A DNA stretch of 60,000 nt, taken from the NCBI RefSeq assembly GCF_963678635.1, contig NC_087067.1, forward strand, positions 33,332,401-33,392,400. Direction: 5' to 3'. Made by a program: the position numbers and the translations under genes. The notes beneath the pieces were generated by a model, which was not told the DNA's origin, did no database searches, and worked only from the letters and a program-made list of their open reading frames with translations. The stretch comes from Symsagittifera roscoffensis (taxonomy: Eukaryota; Xenacoelomorpha; Acoela; Convolutidae). Shown here one piece after another: positions 34,639 through 47,378 of the stretch. Every line of letters starts with the position of its first letter. Position 1 is the first letter of the stretch.

Positions 34639-35367
34639 TTTTATTTAAAGCAAAAGTAATTCTTTTACTTTTATGCGCTAAGAGTTATTGCTGTTTAAAA
34701 TTCGGTGATGTCGAAAAGTTAAGCCTAATCGAGCGTGGTGCAAAAATTTTCGATGGGTCAAATTTTGGCCAAAACAAAAGAAAACCGAAAAATTTTATTT
34801 GCAGTATCAATTTTGTGTACAATCAGCTGCTGATAGGTCAAAAATAATGGAGATAACTTTTGGGGTCTTTGAGTTATAGCCTTTTGAATTTCGGTGATGT
34901 CAAAAAAATAAGCCCAATCGAGCCTGGTGAATTGCGCGAACGGCCATAACTTGCCCAAAAATTTTAAAATTTCCAAATTTTATTATTTTGATCACAAGAT
35001 CATAGTCAAATCTTGGGGGATTGAGAAAATGAACCAATTTTGTCGTTCCAATACAAAGTTATAAGCTTTTGAAACCTCGGTGATACCAAAAAGTTAAGCC
35101 TAATCGAGCTTGGTGCAAAAAATGAAATTTTCAAAATTTTTTTTTTTTTTTTCAAAGTTCATTTTTTTCATCTCGTTTCATAAATTTGAGCTCAGGACAA
35201 TTCCAACGAGCCCAAAACGACGTTTGTAGCTCAAGTTTACGTGGAGTAATCATCAGTTGAAAATTTGGGGGGACCCGAATTTCGGCCATCTTGGACGAAA
35301 ATCGGCCTAAAAGCTAACTTTTCAGTTAGTGCAATTTTTTTTCTTGCATTTTTCAAGAGAATTGGGC

Positions 35368-35442
35368 TGCCCTCCGCTGTCGCAGAGTGCATTCAAAGAA
35401 AACATATCAAATAGATTTGAATACTTACCTATTTAATAAGTT
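35368..35442 (-). ncRNA. Candidate spliced-leader-like RNA core, unit 29
   Basis: GATATGTT variant of the 3' arm; otherwise consensus. Confidence 0.48.
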
Positions 35443-35796
35443 TATCACAACAATTAGGCTAAAAGCAACTGACAGTATCCTGGCTGGTATTCAATCATAT
35501 GCCACTTACAGTGGATGTGCGGCTATCATGCCATAGATGGTCATTCAAGGCACCTTGTACCCGCTCCATAGGTTTTGACCAGCTGATTTGGCCGTAAAAC
35601 ACATTGGGCCAAAAAAATTCCAAACAATGTCAATTTTCAGTATTTTGTTTGAAATGCATAAATTATAACGTGAACTTGCAAAAATTTACATGGTATAAGA
35701 GCATATTTTTACTCTCGCGCGAGGGCGAGTGTTTTAAAAGTAATGTACATAGACATAAGCTAGTAAGGATATAAATGAAAGCGGAGTAACTCAAAT

Positions 35797-35914
35797 GCCT
35801 ACGACCCTACCATGTTGAATGCACCGGTTCTCGTCCGATCACCGAAGTTAAGCAACATTGGGCCTGGTTAGTACTTGGATGGGAGACCGCCTGGGAACAC
35901 CAGGTGTTGTAGGC
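35797..35914 (+). rRNA. 5S rRNA, copy 29 (A11C)
   Basis: Only A11C differs from consensus. Its unit closely matches that of copy 28. Confidence 0.97.
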
Positions 35915-36645
35915 TTTTATTTAAAGCAAAAGTAATTCTTTTACTTTTATGCGCTAAGAGTTATTGCTGTTTAAAATTCGGTGATGTCGAAAAGTTAAGC
36001 CTAATCGAGCGTGGTGCAAAAATTTTCAATGGGTCAAATTTTGGCCAAAACAAAAGAAAACCGAAAAATTTTATTTGCAGTATCAATTTTGTGTACAATC
36101 AGCTGCTGATAGGTCAAAAATAATGGAGATAACTTTTGGGGTCTTTGAGTTATAGCCTTTTGAATTTCGGTGATGTCAAAAAAATAAGCCCAATCGAGCC
36201 TGGTGAATTGCGCGAACGGCCATAACTTGCCCAAAAATTTTAAAATTTCCAAATTTTATTATTTGGATCACAAGATCATAGTCAAATCTTGGGGGATTGA
36301 GAAAATGAACCAATTTTGTCGTTCCAATACAAAGTTATAAGCTTTTGAAACCTCGGTGATACCAAAAAGTTAAGCCTAATCGAGCTTGGTGCAAAAAATG
36401 AAATTTTCAAAATTTTTGTTTTTTTTTGTTCAAAGTTCATTTTTTTCATCTCGTTTCATAAATTTGAGCTCAGGACAATTCCAACGAGCCCAAAACGACG
36501 TTTGTAGCTCAAGTTTACGTGGAGTAATCATCAGTTGAAAATTTGGGGGGACCCGAATTTCGGCCATTTTGGACGAAAATCGGCCTAAAAGCTAACTTTT
36601 CAGTTAGTGCAATTTTTTTTCTTGCATTTTTCAAGAGAATTGGGC

Positions 36646-36720
36646 TGCCCTCCGCTGTCGCAGAGTGCATTCAAAGAAAACATATCAAATAGATTTGAAT
36701 ACTTACCTATTTAATAAGTT
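36646..36720 (-). ncRNA. Candidate spliced-leader-like RNA core, unit 30
   Basis: GATATGTT variant of the 3' arm; otherwise consensus. Confidence 0.48.
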
Positions 36721-37074
36721 TATCACAACAATTAGGCTAAAAGCAACTGACAGTATCCTGGCTGGTATTCAATCATATGCCACTTACAGTGGATGTGCGG
36801 CTATCATGCCATAGATGGTCATTCAAGGCACCTTGTACACGCTCCATAGGTTTTGACCAGCTGATTTGGCCATAAAACACATTGGGCCAAAAAAATTCCA
36901 AACAATGTCAATTTTCAGTATTTTGTTTGAAATGCATAAATTATAACGTGAACTTGCAGAAATTTACATGGTATAAGAGCATATTTTTACTCTCGCGCGA
37001 GGGCGAGTGTTTTAAAAGTAATGTACATAGACATAAGCTAGTAAGGATATAAATGAAAGCGGAGTAACTCAAAT

Positions 37075-37192
37075 GCCTACGACCCTACCATGTTGAATGC
37101 ACCGGTTCTCGTCCGATCACCGAAGTTAAGCAACATTGGGCCTGGTTAGTACTTGGATGGGAGACCGCCTGGGAACACCAGGTGTTGTAGGC
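37075..37192 (+). rRNA. 5S rRNA, copy 30 (A11C)
   Basis: Only A11C differs from consensus. Confidence 0.97.
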
Positions 37193-37920
37193 TTTTATTT
37201 AAAGCAAAAGTAATTCTTTTACTTTTATGCGCTAAGAGTTATTGCTGTTTAAAGTTCGGTGATGTCGAAAAGTTAAGCCTAATCGAGCGTGGTGCAAAAA
37301 TTTTCAATGGGTCAAATTTTGGCCAAAACAAAAGAAAACCGAAAAATTTCTTTTGCAGTATCAATTTTGTGTACAATCAGCTGCTGATAGGTCAAAAATA
37401 ATGGAGATAACTTTTGGGGTCTTTGAGTTATAGCCTTTTGAATTTCGGTGATGTCAAAAAAATAAGCCCAATCGAGCCTGGTGAATTGCGCGAACGGCCA
37501 TAACTTGCCCAAAAATTTTAAAATATCCAAATTTTATTATTTGGATCACAAGATCATAGTCAAATCTTGGGGGATTGAGAAAATGAACCAATTTTGTCGT
37601 TCCAATACAAAGTTATAAGCTTTTGAAACCTCGGTGATACCAAAAAGTTAAGCCTAATCGAGCGTGGTGCAAAAAATGAAATTTTCAAAATTTTTTTTTT
37701 TTGTTCAAAGTTCAAATTTTTTCATCTTGTTTCATAAATTTGAGCTCAGGACAATTCCAACGAGCCCAAAACGACGTTTGTAGCTCAAGTTTACGTGGAG
37801 TAATCATCAGTTGAAAATTTGGGGGGACCCGAATTTCGGCCATTTTGGACGAAAATCGGCCTAAAAGCTAACTTTTAAGTTAGTGCAATTTTTTTCTTGC
37901 ATTTTTCAAGAGAATTGGGC

Positions 37921-37995
37921 TGCCCTCCGCTGTCGCAGAGTGCATTCAAAGAAAACTTATCAAATAGATTTGAATACTTACCTATTTAATAAGTT
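37921..37995 (-). ncRNA. Candidate spliced-leader-like RNA core, unit 31 (consensus)
   Basis: Same 75 bp as unit 2, between units that carry the arm variant. Confidence 0.52.
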
Positions 37996-38349
37996 TATCA
38001 CAACAATTAGGCTAAAAGCAACTGACAGTATCCTGGCTGGTATTCAATCATATGCCACTTACAGTGGATGTGCGGCTATCATGCCATAGATGGTCATTCA
38101 AGGCACCTTGTACACGCTCCATAGGTTTTGACCAGCTGATTTGGCCATAAAACACATTGGGCCAAAAAAATTCCAAACAATGTCAATTTTCAGTATTTTG
38201 TTTGAAATGCATAAATTATAACGTGAGCGTGCAAAAATTTACATGGTATAAGAGCATATTTTTACTCTCGCGCGAGGGCGAGTGTTTTAAAAGTAATGTA
38301 CATAGACATAAGCTAGTAAGGATACAAATGAAAGCGGAGTAACTCAAAT

Positions 38350-38467
38350 GCCTACGACCCTACCATGTTGAATGCACCGGTTCTCGTCCGATCACCGAAG
38401 TTAAGCAACATTGGGCCTGGTTAGTACTTGGATGGGAGACCGCCTGGGAACACCAGGTGTTGTAGGC
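38350..38467 (+). rRNA. 5S rRNA, copy 31 (A11C; TATA box altered)
   Basis: Gene has A11C only, but the box at -27 reads TACAAAT rather than TATAAAT, which could lower its expression. Confidence 0.97.
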
Positions 38468-39193
38468 TTTTATTTAAAGCAAAAGTAATTCTTTTACTTT
38501 TATGCGCTAAGAGTTATTGCTGTTTAAAGTTCGGTGATGTCGAAAAGTTAAGCCTAATCGAGCGTGGTGCAAAAATTTTCAATGGGTCAAATTTTGGCCA
38601 AAACAAAAGAAAACCGAAAAATTTCTTTTGCAGTATCAATTTTGTGTACAATCAGCTGCTGATAGGTCAAAAATAATGGAGATAACTTTTGGGGTCTTTG
38701 AGTTATAGCCTTTTGAATTTCGGTGATGTCAAAAAAATAAGCCCAATCGAGCCTGGTGAATTGCGCGAACGGCCATAACTTGCCCAAAAATTTTAAAATT
38801 TCCAAATTTTATTATTTGGATCACAAGATCATAGTCAAATCTTGGGGGATTGAGAAAACGAACCAATTTTGTCGTTCCAATACAAAGTTATAAGCTTTTG
38901 AAACCTCGGTGATACCAAAAAGTTAAGCCTAATCGAGCGTGGTGCAAAAAATGAAATTTTCAAAATTTGTTTTTTTTTCAAAGTTCATTTTTTTCATCTC
39001 GTTTCATAAATTTGAGCTCAGGACAATTCCAACGAGCCCAAAACGACGTTTGTAGCTCAAGTTTACGTGGAGTAATCATCAGTTGAAAAATTGGGGGGAC
39101 CCGAATTTCGGCCATTTTGGACGAAAATCGGCCTAAAAGCTAACTTTTCAGTTAGTGCAATTTTTTTTCTTGCATTTTTCAAGAGATTTGGGC

Positions 39194-39268
39194 TGCCCTC
39201 CGCTGTCGCAGAGTGCATTCAAAGAAAACATATCAAATAGATTTGAATACTTACCTATTTAATAAGTT
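39194..39268 (-). ncRNA. Candidate spliced-leader-like RNA core, unit 32
   Basis: GATATGTT variant of the 3' arm; otherwise consensus. Confidence 0.48.
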
Positions 39269-39622
39269 TATCACAACAATTAGGCTAAAAGCAACTGACA
39301 GTATCCTGGCTGGTATTCAATCATATGCCACTTACAGTGGATGTGCGGCTATCATGCCATAGATGGTCATTCAAGGCACCTTGTACACGCTCCATAGGTT
39401 TTGACCAGCTGATTTGGCCATAAAACACATTGGGCCAAAAAAATTCCAAACAATGTCAATTTTCAGTATTTTGTTTGAAATGCATAAATTATAACGTGAA
39501 CTTGCAAAAATTTACATGGTATAAGAGCATATTTTTACTCTCGCGCGAGGGCGAGTGTTTTAAAAGTAATGTACATAGACATAAGCTAGTAAGGATATAA
39601 ATGAAAGCGGAGTAACTCAAAT

Positions 39623-39740
39623 GCCTACGACCCTACCATGTTGAATGCACCGGTTCTCGTCCGATCACCGAAGTTAAGCAACATTGGGCCTGGTTAGTAC
39701 TTGGATGGGAGAACGCCTGGGAACACCAGGTGTTGTAGGC
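39623..39740 (+). rRNA. 5S rRNA, copy 32 (A11C, C91A)
   Basis: First copy with C91A in box C (GAGAACGCC for GAGACCGCC), on an A11C background. Confidence 0.95.
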
Positions 39741-40469
39741 TTTTATTTAAAGCAAAAGTAATTCTTTTAATTTTATGCGCTAAGAGTTATTGCTGTTTAA
39801 AGTTCGGTGATGTCGAAAAGTTAAGCCTAATCGAGCGTGGTGCAAAAATTTTCAATGGGTCAAATTTTGGCCAAAACAAAAGAAAACCGAAAAATTTCTT
39901 TTGCAGTATCAATTTTGTGTACAATCAGCTGCTGATAGGTCAAAAATAATGGAGATAACTTTTGGGATCTTTGAGTTATAGCCTTTTGAATTTCGGTGAT
40001 GTCAAAAAAATAAGCCCAATCGAGCCTGGTGAATTGCGCGAACGGCCATAACTTGCCCAAAAATTTTAAAATTTCAAATTTTATTATTTGGATCACAAGA
40101 TCATAGCCAAATCTTGGGGGATTGAGAAAATGAACCAATTTTGTCTTTCCAATACAAAGTTATAAGCTTTTGAAACCTCGGTGATACCAAAAAGTTAAGC
40201 CTAATCGAGCGTGGTGCAAAAAATGAAATTTTCAAAATTTTTGTTTTTTTTTGTTCAAAGTTCATTTTTTTCATCTTGTTTCATAAATTTGAGCTCAGGA
40301 CAATTCCAACGAGCCCAAAACGACGTTTGTAGCTCAAGTTTACGTGGAGTAATCATCAGTTGAAAATTTGGGGGGACCCGAATTTCGGCCATTTTGGACG
40401 AAAATCGGCCTAAAAGCTAACTTTTACGTTAGTGCAATTTTTTTCTTGCATTTTTCAAGAGAATTGGGC

Positions 40470-40544
40470 TGCCCTCCGCTGTCGCAGAGTGCATTCAAAG
40501 AAAACTTATCAAATAGATTTGAATACTTACCTATTTAATAAGTT
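40470..40544 (-). ncRNA. Candidate spliced-leader-like RNA core, unit 33 (consensus)
   Basis: Same 75 bp as unit 2. Confidence 0.52.
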
Positions 40545-40898
40545 TATCACAACAATTAGGCTAAAAGCAACTGACAGTATCCTGGCTGGTATTCAATCAT
40601 ATGCCACTTACAGTGGATGTGCGGCTATCATGCCATAGATGGTCATTCAACGCACCTTGTACACGCTCCATAGGTTTTGACCAGCTGATTTGGCCATAAA
40701 ACACATTGGGCCAAAAAAATTCCAAACAATGTCAATTTTCAGTATTTTGTTTGAAATGCATAAATTATAACATGAGCGAGCAAAATTTTACATGGTATAA
40801 GAGCATATTTTTACTCTCGCGCGAGGGCGAGTGTTTTAAAAGTAATGTACATAGACATAAGCTAGTAAGGATATAAATGAAAGCGGAGTAACTCAAAT

Positions 40899-41016
40899 GC
40901 CTACGACCCTACCATGTTGAATGCACCGGTTCTCGTCCGATCACCGAAGTTAAGCAACATTGGGCCTGGTTAGTACTTGGATGGGAGACCGCCTGGGAAC
41001 ACCAGGTGTTGTAGGC
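40899..41016 (+). rRNA. 5S rRNA, copy 33 (A11C)
   Basis: Only A11C differs. The T-run after it is extended to eight T. Confidence 0.97.
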
Positions 41017-41746
41017 TTTTTTTTAAAGCAAAAGTAATTCTTTTACTTTTATGCGCTAAGAGTTATTGCTGTTTAAAGTTCGGTGATGTCGAAAAGTTAA
41101 GCCTAATCGAGCGTGGTGCAAAAATTTTCAATGGGTCAAATTTTGGCCAAAACAAAAGAAAACCGAAAAATTTCTTCTGCAGTATCAATTTTGTGTACAA
41201 TCAGCTGCTGATAGGTCAAAAATAATGGAGATAACTTTTGGGGTCTTTGAGTTATAGCCTTTTGAATTTCGGTGATGTCAAAAAAATAAGCCCAATCGAG
41301 CCTGGTGAATTGCGCGAACGGCCATAACTTGCCCAAAAATTTTAAAATTTCCAAATTTTATTATTTGGATCACAAGATCATAGTCAAATCTTGGGGGACT
41401 GAGAAAATGAACCAATTTCGTCGGTCCAACACAAAGTTATAAGCTTTTGAAATCTCGGTGATACCAAAAAGTTAAGCCTAATCGAGCGTGATGCAAAAAA
41501 TGAAATTTTCAAAATGTTTGTTTTTTTTTTGTTCAAAGTTCATTTTTTTCATCTTGTTTCATAAATTTGAGCTCAGGACAATTCCAACGAGCCCAAAACG
41601 ACGTTTGTAGCTCAAGTGTACGTGGAGTAATCATCAGTTAAAAACTTGGGGGGACCCGAATTTCGGCCATTTTGGACGAAAATCGGCCTAAAAGCTAACT
41701 TTTAAGAAGTGCAATTTTTTTCTTGCATTTTTCAAGAAAATTGGGC

Positions 41747-41821
41747 TGCCCTCCGCTGTCGCAGAGTGCATTCAAAGTAAACTTATCAAATAGATTTGAA
41801 TACTTACCTATTTAATAAGTT
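41747..41821 (-). ncRNA. Candidate spliced-leader-like RNA core, unit 34 (Sm-like strand altered)
   Basis: The U-rich strand reads GTTTACTTTGAA, which interrupts the U-run. Stems are consensus. Confidence 0.46.
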
Positions 41822-42175
41822 TATCACAACAATTAGGCTAAAAGCAACTGACAGTATCCTGGCTGGTATTCAATCATATGCCACTTACAGTGGATGTGCG
41901 GCTATCATGCCATAGATGGTCATTCAAGGCACCTTGTACACGCTCCATAGGTTTTGACCAGCTGATTTGGCCATAAAACACATTGGGCCAAAAAAATTCC
42001 AAACAATGTCAATTTTCAGTATTTTGTTTGAAATGCATAAATTATAACGTGAGCGAGCAAAATTTTACATGGTATAAGAGCATATTTTTACTCTCGCGCG
42101 AGGGCGAGTGTTTTAAAAGTAATGTACATAGACATAAGCTAGTAAGGATATAAATGAAAGCGGAGTAACTCAAAT

Positions 42176-42293
42176 GCCTACGACCCTACCATGTTGAATG
42201 CACCGGTTCTCGTCCGATCACCGAAGTTAAGCAACATTGGGCCTGGTTAGTACTTGGATGGGAGACCGCCTGGGAACACCAGGTGTTGTAGGC
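42176..42293 (+). rRNA. 5S rRNA, copy 34 (A11C)
   Basis: Only A11C differs from consensus. Confidence 0.97.
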
Positions 42294-43010
42294 TTTTATT
42301 TAAAGCAAAAGTAATTCTTTTACTTTTATGCGCTAAGAGTTATTGCTGTTTAAAGTTCGGTGATGTCGAAAAGTTAAGCCTAATCGAGCGTGGTGCAAAA
42401 ATTTTCAATGGGTCAAATTTTGGCCAAAACAAAAGAAAACCGAAAAATTTCTTTTGCAGTATCAATTTTGTGTACAATCAGCTGCTGATAGGTCAAAAAT
42501 AATGGAGATAACTTTTGGGGTCTTTGAGTTATAGCCTTTTGAATTTCGGTGATGTCAAAAAAATAAGCCCAATCGAGCCTGGTGAATTGCGCGAACGGCC
42601 ATAACTTGCCCAAAAATTTTAAAATTTCCAAATTTTATTATTTGGATCACAAGATCATAGTCAAATCTTGGGGGACTGAGAAAATGAACCAATTTCGTCG
42701 GTCCAACACAAAGTTATAAGCTTTTGAAATCTCGGTGATACCAAAAAGTTAAGCCTAATCGAGCGTGATGCAAAAAATGAAATTTTCAAAATTTTTGTTT
42801 TTTTTGTTCAAAGTTCATTTTTTTCATCTTGTTTCATAAATTTGAGCTCAGGACAATTCCAACGAGCCCAAGTGCTCAAGTGTACGTGGAGTAATCATCA
42901 GTTAAAAACTTGGGGGGACCCGAATTTCGGCCATTTTGGACGAAAATCGGCCTAAAAGCTAACTTTTAAGAAGTGCAATTTTTTTCTTGCATTTTTCAAG
43001 AAAATTGGGC

Positions 43011-43085
43011 TGCCCTCCGCTGTCGCAGAGTGCATTCAAAGTAAACTTATCAAATAGATTTGAATACTTACCTATTTAATAAGTT
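43011..43085 (-). ncRNA. Candidate spliced-leader-like RNA core, unit 35 (Sm-like strand altered)
   Basis: Same GTTTACTTTGAA change as unit 34. Confidence 0.46.
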
Positions 43086-43426
43086 TATCACAACAATTAG
43101 GCTAAAAGCAACTGACAGTATCCTGGCTGGTATTCAATCATATGCCACTTACAGTGGATGTGCGGCTATCATGCCATAGATGGTCATTCAAGGCACCTTG
43201 TACACGCTCCATAGGTTTTGACCAGCTGATTCGGCCATAAAACACACTGGGCCAAAAAAATTCCAAACAATGTCAATTTTCAGTATTTTGTTTGAAATGC
43301 ATAAATTATAACGTGAGCGTGCAAAATTTTACATGGTATAAGAGCATATTTTTACTCTCGCGCGAGGGCGAGTGTTTTAAAAGTAATGTACATAAAGGAT
43401 ATAAATGAAAGCGGAGTAACTCAAAT

Positions 43427-43544
43427 GCCTACGACCATACCATGTTGAATGCACCGGTTCTCGTCCGATCACCGAAGTTAAGCAACATTGGGCCTGGTTA
43501 GTACTTGGATGGGAGACCGCCTGGGAACACCAGGTGTTGTAGGC
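43427..43544 (+). rRNA. 5S rRNA, copy 35 (consensus, 1,251-bp unit)
   Basis: Identical to copy 2 although its neighbours carry A11C, pointing to conversion or insertion of a different unit. Upstream, 13 bp are missing (GTACATAAAGGAT), about 38 bp before the gene; the TATA-like box is kept. Confidence 0.97.
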
Positions 43545-44275
43545 TTTTATTTAAAGCAAAAGTAATTCTTTTACTTTTATGCGCTAAGAGTTATTGCTGT
43601 TTAAAGTTCGGTGATGTCAAAAAGTTAAGCCTAATCGAGCGTGGTGCAAAAATTTTCAATGGGTCAAATTTTGGCCAAAACAAAAGAAAACCGAAAAACT
43701 TCTTTTGCAGTATCAATTTTGTGTACAATCAGCTGCTGATAGGTCAAAAATAATGTAGATAACTTTCGGGGTCTTTGAGTTATAGCCTTTTGAATTTCGG
43801 TGATGTCAAAAAAATAAGCCCAATCGAGCCTGGTGAATTGCGCGAACGGCCATAACTTGCCCAAAAAATTTAAAATTTCCAAATTTTATTATTTGGATCA
43901 CAAGATCATAGTCAAATCTTGGGGGAATGAGAAAATGAACCAATTTCGTCGATCCAACACAAAGTTATAAGCTTTTGAATTCTCGGTGATACCAAAAAGT
44001 TAAGCCTAATCGAGCGTGGTGCAAAAAATGAAATTTTCAAAATTTTTGTTTTTTTTTGTTCAAAGTTCATTTTTTTCATCTTGTTTCATAAATTTGAGCT
44101 CAGGACAATTCCAACGAGCCCAAAACGACGTTTGTAGCTCAAGTTTACGTGGAGTAATCATCAGTTAAAAATTTGGGGGGACCCGAATTTCGGCCATTTT
44201 GGACGTAAATCGGCCTAAAAGCTAACTTTTAAGTTAGTGCAATTTTTTTTCTTGCATTTTTCAAGAGAATTGGGC

Positions 44276-44350
44276 TGCCCTCCGCTGTCGCAGAGTGCAT
44301 TCAAAGAAAACATATCAAATAGATTTGAATACTTACCTGTTTAATAAGTT
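44276..44350 (-). ncRNA. Candidate spliced-leader-like RNA core, unit 36 (exon end variant)
   Basis: Exon end TTAAACAG, a strong donor context (CAG/GTAAGT), with the GATATGTT arm variant. Confidence 0.47.
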
Positions 44351-44704
44351 TATCACAACAATTAGGCTAAAAGCAACTGACAGTATCCTGGCTGGTATTC
44401 AATCATATGCCACTTGCAGTGGATGTGCGGCTATCATGCCATAGATGGTCATTCAAGGCACCTTGTACACGCTCCATAGGTTTTGACCAGCTGATTTGGC
44501 CATAAAACACATTGGGCCAAAAAAATTCCAAACAATGTCAATTTTCAGTATTTTGTTTGAAATGCATAAATTATAACGTGAGCGTGCAAAAATTTACATG
44601 GTATAAGAGCATATTTTTACTCTCGCGCGAGGGCGAGTGTTTTAAAAGTAATGTACATAGACATAAGCTAGTAAGGATATAAATGAAAGCGGAGTAACTC
44701 AAAT

Positions 44705-44822
44705 GCCTACGACCCTACCATGTTGAATGCACCGGTTCTCGTCCGATCACCGAAGTTAAGCAACATTGGGCCTGGTTAGTAATTGGATGGGAGACCGCCT
44801 GGGAACACCAGGTGTTGTAGGC
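44705..44822 (+). rRNA. 5S rRNA, copy 36 (A11C, C78A)
   Basis: GTAATTGG replaces GTACTTGG at the start of box C. Confidence 0.95.
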
Positions 44823-45554
44823 TTTTATTTAAAGCAAAAGTAATTCTTTTACTTTTATGCGCTAAGAGTTATTGCTGTTTAAAGTTCGGTGATGTCAAAA
44901 AGTTAAGCCTAATCGAGCGTGGTGCAAAAATTTTCAATGGGTCAAATTTTGGCCAAAACAAAAGAAAACCGAAAAACTTCTTTTGCAGTATCAATTTTGT
45001 GTACAATCAGCTGCTGATAGGTCAAAAATAATGGAGATAACTTTTGGGGTCTTTGAGTTATAGCCTTTTGAATTTCGGTGATGTCAAAAAAATAAGCCCA
45101 ATCGAGCCTGGTGAATTGCGCGAACGGCCATAACTTGCCCAAAAAATTTAAAATTTCCAAATTTTATTATTTGGATCACAAGATCATAGTCAAATTTTGG
45201 GGGAATGAGAAAATGAACCAATTTCGTCGTTCCAACACAAAGTTATAAGCTTTTGAATTCTCGGTGATACCAAAAAGTTAAGCCGAATCGAGCGTGGTGC
45301 AAAAAATGAAATTTTCAAAATTTTTGTTTTTTTTTTGTTCAAAGTTCATTTTTTTCATCTTGTTTCATAAATTTGAGCTCAGGACAATTCCAACGAGCCC
45401 AAAACGACGTTTGTAGCTCAAGTTTACGTGGAGTAATCATCAGTTAAAAATTTGGGGGGACCCGAATTTCGGCCATTTTGGACGTAAATCGGCCTAAAAG
45501 CTAACTTTTAAGTTAGTGCAATTTTTTTTCTTGCATTTTTCAAGAGAATTGGGC

Positions 45555-45629
45555 TGCCCTCCGCTGTCGCAGAGTGCATTCAAAGAAAACATATCAAATA
45601 GATTTGAATACTTACCTGTTTAATAAGTT
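45555..45629 (-). ncRNA. Candidate spliced-leader-like RNA core, unit 37 (exon end variant)
   Basis: Exon end TTAAACAG and GATATGTT arm, as in unit 36. Confidence 0.47.
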
Positions 45630-45983
45630 TATCACAACAATTAGGCTAAAAGCAACTGACAGTATCCTGGCTGGTATTCAATCATATGCCACTTACAGTG
45701 GATGTGCGGCTATCATGCCATAGATGGTCATTCAAGGCACCTTGTACATGCTCCATAGGTTTTGACCAGCTGATTTGGCCATAAAACACATTGGGCCAAA
45801 AAAATTCCAAACAATGTCAATTTTCAGTATTTTGTTTGAAATGCATAAATTATAACGTGAGCGAGCAAAATTTTACATGGTATAAGAGCATATTTTTACT
45901 CTCGCGCGAGGGCGAGTGTTTTAAAAGTAATGTACATAGACATATACTAGTAAGGATATAAATGAAAGCGGAGTAACTCAAAT

Positions 45984-46101
45984 GCCTACGACCCTACCAT
46001 GTTGAATGCACCGGTTCTCGTCCGATCACCGAAGTTAAGCAACATTGGGCCTGGTTAGTACTTGGATGGGAGAACGCCTGGGAACACCAGGTGTTGTAGG
46101 C
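45984..46101 (+). rRNA. 5S rRNA, copy 37 (A11C, C91A)
   Basis: Same pair of variants as copy 32, five units away. Confidence 0.95.
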
Positions 46102-46831
46102 TTTTATTTAAAGCAAAAGTAATTCTTTTATTTTTATGCGCTAAGAGTTATTGCTGTTTAAAGTTCGGTGATGTCGAAAAGTTAAGCCTAATCGAGCGTG
46201 GTGCAAAAATTTTCAATGGGTCAAATTTTGGCCAAAACAAAAGAAAACCGAAAAATTTCTTTTGCAGTATCAATTTTGTGTACAATCAGCTGCTGATAGG
46301 TCAAAAATAAAGGAGATAACTTTTGGGGTCTTTGAGTTATAGCCTTTTGAATTTCGGTGATGTCAAAAAAATAAGCCCAATCGAGCCTGGTGAATTGCGC
46401 GAACGGCCATAACTTGCCCAAAAATTTTAAAATTTCCAAATTTTATTATTTGGATCACAAGATCATAGTCAAATCTTGGGGGACTGAGAAAATGAACCAA
46501 TTTCGTCGGTCCAACACAAAGTTATAAGCTTTTGAAATCTCGGTGATACCAAAAAGTTAAGCCTAATCGAGCGTGGTGCAAATAATGAAATTTTCAAAAT
46601 TTTTGTTTTTTTTTTTGTTCAAAGTTCATTTTTTTCATCTTGTTTCATAAATTTGAGCACAGACAATTCCAACGAGCCCAAAACGACGTTTGTAGCTCAA
46701 GTGTACGTGGAGTAATCATCAGTTAAAAATTTGGGGGGACCCGAATTTCGGCCATTTTGGACGAAAATCGGCCTAAAAGCTAACTTTTAAGTAGTGCAAT
46801 TTTTTTCTTGCATTTTTCAAGAAAATTGGGC

Positions 46832-46906
46832 TGCCCTCCGCTGTCGCAGAGTGCATTCAAAGAAAACTTATCAAATAGATTTGAATACTTACCTATTTAA
46901 TAAGTT
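46832..46906 (-). ncRNA. Candidate spliced-leader-like RNA core, unit 38 (consensus)
   Basis: Same 75 bp as unit 2. Confidence 0.52.
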
Positions 46907-47260
46907 TATCACAACAATTAGGCTAAAAGCAACTGACAGTATCCTGGCTGGTATTCAATCATATGCCACTTACAGTGGATGTGCGGCTATCATGCCATAG
47001 ATGGTCATTCAAGGCACCTTGTACACGCTCCATAGGTTTTGACCAGCTGATTCGGCCATAAAACACATTGGGCCAAAAAAATTCCAAACAATGTCAATTT
47101 TCAGTATTTTGTTTGAAATGCATAAATTATAACGTGAGCGTGCAAAATTTTACTTGGTATAAGAGCATATTTTTACTCTCGCGCGAGGGCGAGTGTTTTA
47201 AAAGTAATGTACATAGACATAAGCTAGTAAGGATATAAATGAAAGCGGAGTAACTCAAAT

Positions 47261-47378
47261 GCCTACGACCATACCATGTTGAATGCACCGGTTCTTGTCC
47301 GATCACCGAAGTTAAGCAACATTGGGCCTGGTTAGTACTTGGATGGGAGACCGCCTGGGAACACCAGGTGTTGTAGGC
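47261..47378 (+). rRNA. 5S rRNA, copy 38 (C36T)
   Basis: GTTCTTGTCC replaces GTTCTCGTCC. Position 11 is back to A from here to the window end. Confidence 0.96.
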
